Part shown: positions 6,162-13,659 of the stretch, piece by piece
Numbering within the stretch: position 1 is the stretch's first letter
Layout: every line of letters starts with the position of its first letter
Origin: JBCCFX01 sp039029515
GTDB taxonomy: Bacteria > Planctomycetota > Phycisphaerae > Phycisphaerales > SM1A02
Length of the DNA: 13,815 nt
NCBI GenBank assembly: GCA_039029515.1
Contig: JBCCFX010000099.1
Span: forward strand, 1-13,815
Direction: 5' to 3'
The notes under the pieces: generated by a model
What the model saw: only the letters and a program-made list of their open reading frames with translations
Databases searched by the model: none
Told to the model about the DNA's origin: nothing
Position numbers and translations under genes: made by a program

Positions 6162-7633
6162 ATCGCGACAAGGCAACACAGCTTGTTCGTCAGGCAAACA
6201 GCATGCTCGAGCAGGGCCGTCTCGGCGGCGCGGAGCAGTTTGCTGAGCAGGCTCTGGCCATCGATAAGCGAAATGCAGACGCCATGGCCGTGCTCGGTCG
6301 CGCCGCAACGGAGCGAGATCAATACGACATCGCCATCGATTGGCTGAAGAAAGCAATGTCGATCGATCGGAAGAATGCACTACTCCCGTGCACGATCGGG
6401 ACCACATTGATCGCCGCCGGGCGGTTCCGGGAAGCACGCACGTGGTTTGATCGCGCCATGAAACTTGATCGCAATCTGCGCCCTGCCACAGTCGGGATGG
6501 CCCAGATGTATGAGATGGACGGCAAGCCCGACAGTGCGCTCCGGTTGCTGACGCCGTATCGCGAAAGCAATCAACTCACGCCGGACATGATGGTTGTGCT
6601 GATGCGTGTGCTGAGTTCCAAAGGTGACCGCGCCGAAGCGATTGCGTTTGCCGAATCCTGCCTGCAACAAGAGCTACTTCCGATTCACAAACGTGAGTTG
6701 CATATGTTGCTCGGCCGCCAATACGAACGCGAAGGCGATCCGGCTGCGGCGATGCAGCATCTCACCGCGGGCAACGAGGCGTTCTCATATCCCTACAGCC
6801 ATGAACGCACGCTTGAGCAATTCAGTACGATTCGAAGCACGTTCGCCACGGATTCGCCACATGCTGCAACACGATCGTCGAGCGAAGCTCGCCCGATCTT
6901 CATCGTCGGTATGCCGCGCACAGGTTCCACGCTTCTTGAACAGATCCTCCATGCGCATCCTGCATGCATGGGCATGGGCGAGGTCTCGTTCCTGCGTGAC
7001 ACAATCGATCGAGTTAACTCGATCACGGATGCAGAAGATCACTTCCCCGACTGCGTGCCGTACCTCAGCTCCGGCGATTACGACACACTGGCAAACGCCT
7101 ACCTTGAGGCGCGGCCTCGTGCCGCCGCCCGGTCGGAACGCACTGTCGATAAGGCACTGTATAACTTCAAGTGGATCGGCATGATTCGCCGGATGTTCCC
7201 ACATGCCCGGATCATCGAAGCGTATCGCGATCCCGTTGAAACCTGCCTTGCCTGCTTCATGCAGAATCTGAATCCGCGCGCACATTCGTACTCATCCTCG
7301 CTTGAGAGTCTCGGCGCTTTTTATAGTGCTTATCAGGATCTGATGACGTACTGGCATGACACCACATCCGACATGTTGATTCGCATGACGTATGAAGAGA
7401 TGGTGGACGATTCCGAAGCACAGATTCGTCGATTGCTCGAGTTTGTCGAACTGCCATGGGACGATGCGTGCCTGAGTTTCCACGAAGTTCGTCGTGATGT
7501 CACGACCATCAGTTACCAGCAAGTGCGCGAGCCGATCAATCGGAAGGCGCTCGGCCGGGCCGCGCGATTCGGAGAACTCATCGATCCGCTCCGCGATGTT
7601 CTTCAACGCGAAGGCGTGTCTTTCACGGGATAA
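6158..7633 (+). CDS. TPR-containing sulfotransferase (paralogue 2)
   Basis: A 491-aa paralogue of the preceding protein with the same order: N-terminal TPR-like pairs (about 1-210), then a PAPS-dependent sulfotransferase domain. Key residues are R254 in GMPRTGST, E275 in GMGEV, K332 in TVDKALYNF, and R357 in AYRDPVETCLACF. The end repeats the RRDVTTISYQQVREPI signature. The start is a GTG whose GTGA overlaps the stop of paralogue 1. GGAG lies 8 nt upstream, so translational coupling is likely. The 3'-phosphate site reads YRDP instead of RRHP, a small divergence from its two neighbours. No signal peptide or membrane segment is seen. The acceptor is unknown. Confidence 0.92.
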   Translation: MNRDKATQLVRQANSMLEQGRLGGAEQFAEQALAIDKRNADAMAVLGRAATERDQYDIAIDWLKKAMSIDRKNALLPCTIGTTLIAAGRFREARTWFDRAMKLDRNLRPATVGMAQMYEMDGKPDSALRLLTPYRESNQLTPDMMVVLMRVLSSKGDRAEAIAFAESCLQQELLPIHKRELHMLLGRQYEREGDPAAAMQHLTAGNEAFSYPYSHERTLEQFSTIRSTFATDSPHAATRSSSEARPIFIVGMPRTGSTLLEQILHAHPACMGMGEVSFLRDTIDRVNSITDAEDHFPDCVPYLSSGDYDTLANAYLEARPRAAARSERTVDKALYNFKWIGMIRRMFPHARIIEAYRDPVETCLACFMQNLNPRAHSYSSSLESLGAFYSAYQDLMTYWHDTTSDMLIRMTYEEMVDDSEAQIRRLLEFVELPWDDACLSFHEVRRDVTTISYQQVREPINRKALGRAARFGELIDPLRDVLQREGVSFTG

Positions 7634-7638
7634 ATGGT

Positions 7639-9120
7639 GTGAATCGAAGTAGACATGATGCCATCGTTGACCAGGCATTCGCTCAGTTTCGAGCGGGTGC
7701 GATCGATGTCGCCGAACAGCAATTGACAGCGCTGGTTCAGGAACAACCCAACCACGGCAACGCCCATGCGCTCCTCGGCGAGATCGCGGCGGCACGCAGT
7801 GATCATGCCCGCGCCATCGCGCTGCATCAGCGTGCCATCCGTATTGACCCCAAAGCCGCGCGATATCAGTGCTATCTCGCATCTGCACTTGCCGCCGACG
7901 GTCGATTCCGCGATGCCATTGCCCACTACGAGCGCGCCCTGAAGATTCGCGAGCAATTTCCACTCGCGATCGGTGGCCTCGCGCAAGTCCTGTCCATGCG
8001 CGGCCGACATGATCAGGCCGCAGCGCTGCTGAAGCCATTCCTGAAGTCCGGCAACCTGACTGCACGTATGCTCGCGGTTCAGACACGATTGCTCTACAGC
8101 CACAAGGATGATGCGGCGGTCGTTGCATTCGTGAATGACCATGACCGGGATGATCTTGATCTCGGCCCACGCCGCGACATGCTCTGCACGATGGGCCGAT
8201 CGCTTGAACGACAGCAGCAATTCGATGCGGCATTTGATGCCTTCTCACGCGCCAACGATATTGCGACCGTGTCGTTTGATCCTGAAGGCATGCGAGAACG
8301 TATGGAGGCATTGGCAACTACGTTCGATCGCGCTGCGCTGGAATCGTCACCGCGCGCTTCAAATTCATCGGACCTGCCTGTCTTCATCGTTGGCATGCCG
8401 CGCTCAGGCTCAACGCTCGTCGAACAGATCATTCACGCCCACCCGCGGGGCCATGGCGCCGGCGAGATCGCCGATCTCAATCGTGCGCTCGCCCAGATGT
8501 ACCTCCAACATCTCGAATCGGGCGAAGAAAACGCCACAACCAGCGCTGAGCAATTCGATACGATTGCGCACGGCTACCTTCAGGCGCTGAAGAAGTACGG
8601 TCGATCTGCTCACCGCGTCGTCGATAAGCACCTCGGGAACTACCAGCACCTCGGCATCATCAGCCTGCTATTCCCGAACGCCCGCATCATCCACACGCGT
8701 CGACACCCGATAGATACGGGACTCTCCTGCTTCAAACATCCGTTACTCCCATTCGTACACCCGTGGTCGACGAAGCTGGAGTGGATCGGATCGCAGTACG
8801 CGCAATACGATCGCCTGATGCAGCACTGGGAATCGGTGATCGACCATCCGATTCTGCACGTTGACTACGAGGCGCTCGTGCAGGAGCCGGAACGAGTGAC
8901 GCGAGAGATCATCGAATTCTGCGGGCTTCCGTGGGACGACCGATGTCTGCGGTTCTACGATGCCAGGCGTGATGTAACGACGATCAGTTTCGATCAGGTC
9001 ACGCAACCTGTGTACTCATCCGCCGTAGGTCTCTGGCATTCGTACGAAGGACATCTCGGTCCAATGATCGATGCACTCGGCCCGCTCGCACATCGTGCCC
9101 ACCCGCAATCCGCGTCCTGA
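7639..9120 (+). CDS. TPR-containing sulfotransferase (paralogue 3)
   Basis: A 493-aa third tandem copy. TPR-like pairs fill about residues 1-215. The sulfotransferase domain has R255 in GMPRSGST, E276 in GAGEI, K330 in VVDKHLGNY and R355 in RRHPIDTGLSCF, and ends with RRDVTTISFDQVTQPVY. It starts with GTG, 5 nt after the stop of paralogue 2, with GGGA 8 nt upstream. It is the most divergent in the segment after the 3'-phosphate site: KHPLLPFVHPWSTKLEWIG replaces the MHNL..YTTSLESLG type seen in copies 1 and 2, and DTC becomes DTG. The E-to-K interval is also three residues shorter. This suggests a different acceptor while PAPS binding is kept. Confidence 0.92.
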   Translation: MNRSRHDAIVDQAFAQFRAGAIDVAEQQLTALVQEQPNHGNAHALLGEIAAARSDHARAIALHQRAIRIDPKAARYQCYLASALAADGRFRDAIAHYERALKIREQFPLAIGGLAQVLSMRGRHDQAAALLKPFLKSGNLTARMLAVQTRLLYSHKDDAAVVAFVNDHDRDDLDLGPRRDMLCTMGRSLERQQQFDAAFDAFSRANDIATVSFDPEGMRERMEALATTFDRAALESSPRASNSSDLPVFIVGMPRSGSTLVEQIIHAHPRGHGAGEIADLNRALAQMYLQHLESGEENATTSAEQFDTIAHGYLQALKKYGRSAHRVVDKHLGNYQHLGIISLLFPNARIIHTRRHPIDTGLSCFKHPLLPFVHPWSTKLEWIGSQYAQYDRLMQHWESVIDHPILHVDYEALVQEPERVTREIIEFCGLPWDDRCLRFYDARRDVTTISFDQVTQPVYSSAVGLWHSYEGHLGPMIDALGPLAHRAHPQSAS

Positions 9121-9133
9121 TGGAATCATGCTC

Positions 9134-9724
9134 ATGACTGCTGCAAAAACCCTTCCGCCTCTCAACGCCCAGTTCCTGCGTTCGAAACACGAAGCGGGCC
9201 TGACCTATCAGGACTATCTCGCGACGGATTCCGTCAAAGCCGAGCCGTGGCAGTCGATTCACGAGCAGGTCGCGCTCTCCGAAGATCATAGACGACTCCT
9301 TGACACATTCACGCGGTCGATGAACGTCATCTGTGTCTCCGGCATCTGGTGCGGCGACTGCGTGCAACAGGGGCCACTACTCCAGCACATCGCCGATGCC
9401 AGTCCGATCATCAATCTGCGCTGGCTTGATCGGGACGAGCACAGCGATCTTTCGGAACAGATCATGATCAACGCCGGACAACGCGTGCCGACGGTGATCT
9501 TTCTTGCCGAAGACTATGAACCAGTGTCAATTCTCGGCGACCGTTCACTGACTCGATATCGTGCAATCGCCGCGAAGCAACTTGGCGCGTCATGCCCGGT
9601 TCCCGGCGCACCGGTGCCGGATGAAGAACTTATCGACACACTTCAGGATTGGCTCGACGAGTTCGAGCGAGTCCAGCTTCTACTGCGCCTGAGCGGTCGC
9701 CTTCGAAAACTCCATCAGGACTGA
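9134..9724 (+). CDS. Thioredoxin-fold protein with WCGDC motif (copy 1)
   Basis: A 196-aa predicted cytoplasmic redox protein. After an N-terminal helical region of about 55 residues, a beta strand leads into W72-C73-G-D-C76, the place of the thioredoxin CxxC. A cis-proline segment RVPTVIF (P119) follows. The C-terminal 30 residues are helical and charged (DEFERVQLLLRLSGRL). The architecture fits the Thioredoxin_9-like group. The ATG at 9134 is preferred because GGAA lies 8 nt upstream; ATG 9128, two codons earlier, would have only 2 nt spacing. It follows the last sulfotransferase by 13 nt and is paralogous to the next gene. Its partner is unknown. No signal peptide is seen. Confidence 0.85.
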   Translation: MTAAKTLPPLNAQFLRSKHEAGLTYQDYLATDSVKAEPWQSIHEQVALSEDHRRLLDTFTRSMNVICVSGIWCGDCVQQGPLLQHIADASPIINLRWLDRDEHSDLSEQIMINAGQRVPTVIFLAEDYEPVSILGDRSLTRYRAIAAKQLGASCPVPGAPVPDEELIDTLQDWLDEFERVQLLLRLSGRLRKLHQD

Positions 9725-9740
9725 ATCCGGACACAACGCC

Positions 9741-10319
9741 ATGCTGATGAATGCCGATGTGCTGCAATCCAAGTTCAATGAAGCCGTGCCTTACGATGCA
9801 TTTGTCGCCAGCGGTGAACCGCACGGTCATCGCATGCAGTGGGACCAGCGATACGGACAACTTGAACTCGACGATGCGCAACATGCGATGGTCGCCGGCT
9901 TCGAGCGAACGATCAATGTACTCAGTCTGACCGGCACCTGGTGCGGCGATTGCGCATTGCAGGGCGCGGCAATGCATCGCATTGCCGAAGCAAACCCGGA
10001 GCGTATTCACCTTCGTTATCTGCCGCGCACGGATGAGCACGCCGAACTCATTGTGCCGAATCAGATCAACGCCGGCTTTCGTGTCCCGGTCACCTGGTTC
10101 ATGGCCGAGGACTTCGAGCCGGTTTCGCGTTTCGGCGATCGCACGCTGAGCCGGTATCGATCGATGGCGCGCAAGCAACTGGGGGCGAATAGCCCGGTGC
10201 TTGCGGAACCGCCCGCCGATCCGGTGCGCGAGGTTCTTCGCGAAGTCCTTGATGAAATCGAGCGTGTCCATCTGCTGCTTCGTCTCAGCCCGCGGTTCCG
10301 ACAGCAGTACGGCGACTGA
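9741..10319 (+). CDS. Thioredoxin-fold protein with WCGDC motif (copy 2)
   Basis: A 192-aa tandem paralogue of the preceding gene. It has W67-C68-G-D-C71, the cis-proline P116 in FRVPVTWF, the shared block DRTLSRYRSMARKQLGA, and a C-terminal helix DEIERVHLLLRLSPRF. Both CxxC cysteines are kept, so it is probably redox-active. It starts 16 nt after copy 1. The Shine-Dalgarno is weak (GGA about 10 nt upstream), and ATG 9747 is an alternative start. The two copies differ most in the N-terminal third and in the strand between CxxC and cis-Pro, which suggests different partners. The specific function is unknown. Confidence 0.85.
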   Translation: MLMNADVLQSKFNEAVPYDAFVASGEPHGHRMQWDQRYGQLELDDAQHAMVAGFERTINVLSLTGTWCGDCALQGAAMHRIAEANPERIHLRYLPRTDEHAELIVPNQINAGFRVPVTWFMAEDFEPVSRFGDRTLSRYRSMARKQLGANSPVLAEPPADPVREVLREVLDEIERVHLLLRLSPRFRQQYGD

Positions 10320-10396
10320 GCTGCGGGAAATCCGACTGATTTGGCCGACCGACGCATCCGGGCGGTCAGTGACGGGTTGGAACGCAGGGAGACCGC

Positions 10397-11851
10397 ATGC
10401 ACTGTCGATTCGCCATCCTGTTACTCATGCTGATCGCACCCTTCGCGATGGCTCAGGACGATCCGGCTGATCCCGTCGAACCCACGATCGAAGACCGCAT
10501 CATCGCCGCCTTGCCGGCCGTCGTCACCTCGTCTGAGCGCAATGCGCTCCAGTCTCTGCTGACGTCGACACACTGGCCGTTTCAGGTCTTTGGCATTCTT
10601 CGCCTGGACCGGCACGAATCCGACGTCGCCGCCCCATTGCTGTTGATCCTTGCCGAAAGCCCGCACTGGCAAGTGCGGTGCTTTGTGCTTCGCCAATCCG
10701 TTCGCGCCAATGTCACGCTGCCCAATTCACTCTTCGCCCAGGAGGAACACCCGCGCGTCATGCGTGCGGCATTGCGGTATGGCATTCAGGTTGATGAAGA
10801 CAGACTCGAGCGTGGCGCACGCAAACTCATGCGCATGCGAAAAATCGACGAGCTGCTTCTCGGCCTCGAACTCGCGCAAGCGAGCGATGTCGCTGCGCTT
10901 CGATCCGAAGCCGCATCGCGCGCGGATCGACTCGTGCGCAATCTCGATGACCTCACCGCATTGCTTGTGTCCCGACGTCTTGCCGTCATCCTTGGCGTGG
11001 ATCCAGCACCGAAGAACAGCCAGGAATGGCGCGACTGGCTGACGTTGCAGGGCACATCGGTTGCGCTTGCCCCACCGTCGTTCGCACGAACGCTTGCGGC
11101 CAACGAGCCGGACAGCGAAGTCAGCACCCTGGACAGTGAGACGATCGTCCGCCTCCGAGAATACCTGTACGGCTTGCGGCAAGCAGACCTCGATGTCGTC
11201 ATCGCGATGGATTCGACGTCGTCCATGGTGCCGATGATCAATCAGACTCGCGCTGAGATCGACAACCTCATTGTGTTCCTCGACGACATCGCACGCGGCA
11301 TGCGCATGGGATTCGTCGCGTATCGCGATCATGACAATCCGCCGATCTGGGAAGGTGTTCCGCTGACCGATGACATCGAACGCATCCGGCGCTTCCTGAT
11401 GAATGTCGAAATTACCGGCGGCACGACGCTGCCCGAAGCCGTCTTCGAGGGACTCGCGGCGACCTTGCAGGTGCGATGGAGCGAAGATGCGGTCAAGCAG
11501 GTGATCCTCGTCGGCGACGCGCGACCGCACGATGCGGATGGCTACAAGATCGCCGAGGTTCTCGATGGTCTGACCCGACAGGACATCACCGTCCATGCGG
11601 TCCACGTGACGATGGACATCACGCCGGAGATGGAACGTCGCTTGAACGACATGCAGTTGCAAGGCTATCGTGAACACAATGTTCGAACGGCACAGGCGTT
11701 TTCCGAGATCGCGATTCGAGGCGGCGGCGAGCTTGCCACGCTTGGGTCGTCAGATCGCCTCGTGCCCGCCATCATGCACTTCACGTTGCAGAAAGATTGG
11801 TGGTCGGTCTTTGATGAGTTCTATGACCGGTATCTCACGCTCTGCCGCTGA
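10397..11851 (+). CDS. Secreted HEAT-like/VWA-domain protein (copy 1)
   Basis: A 484-aa protein with a Sec signal peptide: a hydrophobic stretch at 5-17 and a likely cut after A19 (AMA before QDD). No lipobox Cys is present. Residues about 40-180 are helical and HEAT-like, including HWPFQVFGILRL and HWQVRCFVLRQ. A von Willebrand factor A domain spans roughly 265-440. Its metal-ion-dependent adhesion site begins at D272 in DSTSSM (the D-x-T-x-S form), followed by the TGGTTLPEA loop and LVGDARPH. The protein ends in YLTLCR. AGGGAG lies 5 nt before the ATG. A 77-nt gap from the thioredoxin pair is the largest in the plus-strand block, so a separate promoter is possible, though none is evident. 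It is probably periplasmic or exported and probably binds a protein ligand. Confidence 0.88.
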   Translation: MHCRFAILLLMLIAPFAMAQDDPADPVEPTIEDRIIAALPAVVTSSERNALQSLLTSTHWPFQVFGILRLDRHESDVAAPLLLILAESPHWQVRCFVLRQSVRANVTLPNSLFAQEEHPRVMRAALRYGIQVDEDRLERGARKLMRMRKIDELLLGLELAQASDVAALRSEAASRADRLVRNLDDLTALLVSRRLAVILGVDPAPKNSQEWRDWLTLQGTSVALAPPSFARTLAANEPDSEVSTLDSETIVRLREYLYGLRQADLDVVIAMDSTSSMVPMINQTRAEIDNLIVFLDDIARGMRMGFVAYRDHDNPPIWEGVPLTDDIERIRRFLMNVEITGGTTLPEAVFEGLAATLQVRWSEDAVKQVILVGDARPHDADGYKIAEVLDGLTRQDITVHAVHVTMDITPEMERRLNDMQLQGYREHNVRTAQAFSEIAIRGGGELATLGSSDRLVPAIMHFTLQKDWWSVFDEFYDRYLTLCR

Positions 11852-13199
11852 TCACGTCTGCCTGCTGGTCCTGTGCATCATCTGCGGCGTGACGGGATCG
11901 GTCCACGGCGCCGATGAACGACCCGACCTCGCCGATGCGCCGGACGCCGAGCGCGAATCGATCATGCGCTTTCTCACCAGTGATGCCTGGCCGCATCGTG
12001 CGATCGGCCTGCTTCGACTGGAGCGCTTTGCATGCGACGACAGCCGGGCACTCATCGAGCAACGCCTCGCGGACAGATCATGGCAGGTGCGCACGTACGC
12101 GATTCGCGCGTTGACGTATCGTGGCGCAGCGGTTCCGTCCACACTCGGCGAAAACGAGATGCATCCGCGTGTCGTGCGGACCATGCTTCGCCATCACGTC
12201 CCGTTTGATCTGGAGAAGCTCGAGCGCGGTATTGATCGACTTGCGCGAAGTTCGGCCATGGATGACCGATTGCTGGCGGTCGAACTGGCGGCAGCCGCCC
12301 AGCATCCACCGCTCGAGAACGATGCGATCAAGACGCTGAAGACCGTCATCAATCGCATGTCACGAACGGAAGCCGGCACGCTCTCGCCGCGCCTCGATGC
12401 GCTCACTGGTGCCGGCGACCTTCGTCGCGATTTTCGGTGGCGAACCTGGTTGCTGAAGAACACCCGGGTAATTTCGCTTCAGCCCGGCTTCGCCTTTGAC
12501 AAAGGTGCGCCGCCAACCGAACTCAACGCGATCGCGGCACTGTCACCAGATCGATTCACTGCGCTGCGCGATTACATGGATACGCTGCACGACCGTGATG
12601 TCGAACTCGTCGTCTGCCTCGACTGCACGGCGAGCATGGGCAAGGAATTGTCTCAGGCGCAGGGTGAACTCGATGCGATGACGCTCTTTCTCAGCGACAT
12701 TGTTCGATCGCTGCGCGTCGGCCTCGTCGCATATCGAGATCGACGTGATGACTTTGAAACACGGGCGCTGGATCTGACCAACGTGTACAGCGAGGTACGA
12801 AGAGCACTCTGGACATTGTCCGCGGATCAGGGCGGCGATTCCCCCGAAGCGGTGCATCCCGCGATGAAGCGTGCAGTGTTTGAAATGTCCTGGTCGACCG
12901 ATGCGGAGAAAATGCTCGTGATCGTCGGCGATGCCCCACCGCATGTCGGGTACGGCGAAGCCTGCATCAACATGGCGCGCAACGCCGCTCGCGACGGCAA
13001 TCTCGTGACGCACACCGTTGAAGCCAAAGGGAAGCCAGTCAAACACTTCAAGGAGATTGCCCGAGCCGGCGGCGGCGACTGCATCTCACTGGAGGATCAG
13101 AGCTCATTGGTCGTCGAGCTGGCCGGCTTGTCCGTCACCGAACAATACCGATCGCAGTTCCGGGAATTCTTTCGCATCTACCTGCGTTTGTGCCGGTGA
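11823..13199 (+). CDS. Secreted HEAT-like/VWA-domain protein (copy 2)
   Basis: A 458-aa tandem paralogue of the preceding protein. It has a signal peptide with core VCLLVLCIICGVTG and a likely cut after A30 (VHGA before DERP). A HEAT-like N-terminal region includes DAWPHRAIGLLRLERF and SWQVRTYAIRAL. Both copies share a HPRV.R motif and an LERG motif. The VWA domain begins with D267 in DCTASMGKE, followed by GGDSPEAVHPAM and LVIVGDAPPH. The C-terminus FFRIYLRLCR mirrors that of copy 1. The ATG at 11823 is chosen because it gives a proper signal peptide. It overlaps the end of copy 1 by 29 nt in another frame. ATG 11814 is an alternative. A much longer in-frame opening to 11670 is rejected, as it only reads through copy 1 DNA. 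No clear Shine-Dalgarno is seen, consistent with coupled translation. Confidence 0.85.
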   Translation: MTGISRSAADHVCLLVLCIICGVTGSVHGADERPDLADAPDAERESIMRFLTSDAWPHRAIGLLRLERFACDDSRALIEQRLADRSWQVRTYAIRALTYRGAAVPSTLGENEMHPRVVRTMLRHHVPFDLEKLERGIDRLARSSAMDDRLLAVELAAAAQHPPLENDAIKTLKTVINRMSRTEAGTLSPRLDALTGAGDLRRDFRWRTWLLKNTRVISLQPGFAFDKGAPPTELNAIAALSPDRFTALRDYMDTLHDRDVELVVCLDCTASMGKELSQAQGELDAMTLFLSDIVRSLRVGLVAYRDRRDDFETRALDLTNVYSEVRRALWTLSADQGGDSPEAVHPAMKRAVFEMSWSTDAEKMLVIVGDAPPHVGYGEACINMARNAARDGNLVTHTVEAKGKPVKHFKEIARAGGGDCISLEDQSSLVVELAGLSVTEQYRSQFREFFRIYLRLCR

Positions 13200-13220
13200 G
13201 GGATCGTTGGAGTCGACATC

Positions 13221-13580
13221 ATGCGCGTCATGGTCATTGGTGCATCAACGCACGCAGAGAAGTACGGACATCGCGCTGTTCGCGCGTACCTGGCCCAGGG
13301 ACACGACGTGTTCCCGGTACATCCAACGGCCGATGAGATCCTTGGCCTACCGGCATTTGCGACGATTGCCGCGGTTCCTGGCCCGATCGACAGAGCCACG
13401 CTCTATGTGCCTGCGGACATTGGCCTGACTTTGGTCGACGACCTCGCAGCGCGCGGCGACGTTGATGAAGTCTGGTTGAATCCGGGTTCGGAATCACCCG
13501 AACTCGTTGCCGCGCTGACCGAGCGCGGACTGGCGCCGATTCAGGCGTGCTCGATCATCGACATTGGCGCGATGCCCTGA
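13221..13580 (+). CDS. CoA-binding domain protein (CoA_binding_2 type)
   Basis: A 119-aa single-domain protein with a Rossmann-like CoA-binding fold. The N-terminal strand and glycine loop VIGAS (5-9) is followed by the family-typical K14-Y15-G16 and GHDVFPVHP. Later blocks are TLYVPADIG, VWLNPGSESPE and QACSIIDIG. It resembles YccU-like proteins, slightly short for that group. These proteins bind CoA-type nucleotides, but their physiological role is poorly defined. GGAG lies 8 nt before the ATG. It follows the second VWA gene by 21 nt and ends the plus-strand block. Its link to the neighbouring functions is unclear. Confidence 0.9.
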   Translation: MRVMVIGASTHAEKYGHRAVRAYLAQGHDVFPVHPTADEILGLPAFATIAAVPGPIDRATLYVPADIGLTLVDDLAARGDVDEVWLNPGSESPELVAALTERGLAPIQACSIIDIGAMP

Positions 13581-13593
13581 CGCCGAGTTAACG

Positions 13594-13629
13594 AAAACAC
13601 CCCGGATCCCATGCGAAGGACCCGGGGTG
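13594..13629 (-). terminator. Hairpin terminator of the right-edge minus-strand gene
   Basis: CACCCCGG (13598-13605) pairs with CCGGGGTG (13622-13629). The stem extends inward by three more pairs past one mismatch. On the minus strand it is followed by TTTT (13597-13594). On the plus strand no T-run follows, so for the convergent plus-strand block it is at best a structural roadblock. Confidence 0.65.
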
Positions 13630-13659
13630 CGCGATGAATCGTCCGGAACAGACGAGCAG

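Noticed and set aside
7292..8317. Minus-strand frame of 341 codons opposite sulfotransferases 2 and 3
   Set aside because: It is antisense to two genes with clear catalytic motifs and its composition is typical of shadow frames in GC-rich coding DNA.
10320..10396. Terminator or promoter in the 77-nt gap before VWA copy 1
   Set aside because: Only a weak 5-bp inverted repeat (GACCG/CGGTC) without a T-run and no convincing -35/-10 pair.
10727..11677. Minus-strand frame of 316 codons opposite VWA copy 1
   Set aside because: Antisense to a gene with signal peptide, VWA motifs and good ribosome site; no recognisable domain of its own.
11670..11822. Longer N-terminus for VWA copy 2 starting at 11670
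   Set aside because: The extra 51 residues lie wholly inside copy 1 in another frame and would bury the signal peptide internally.
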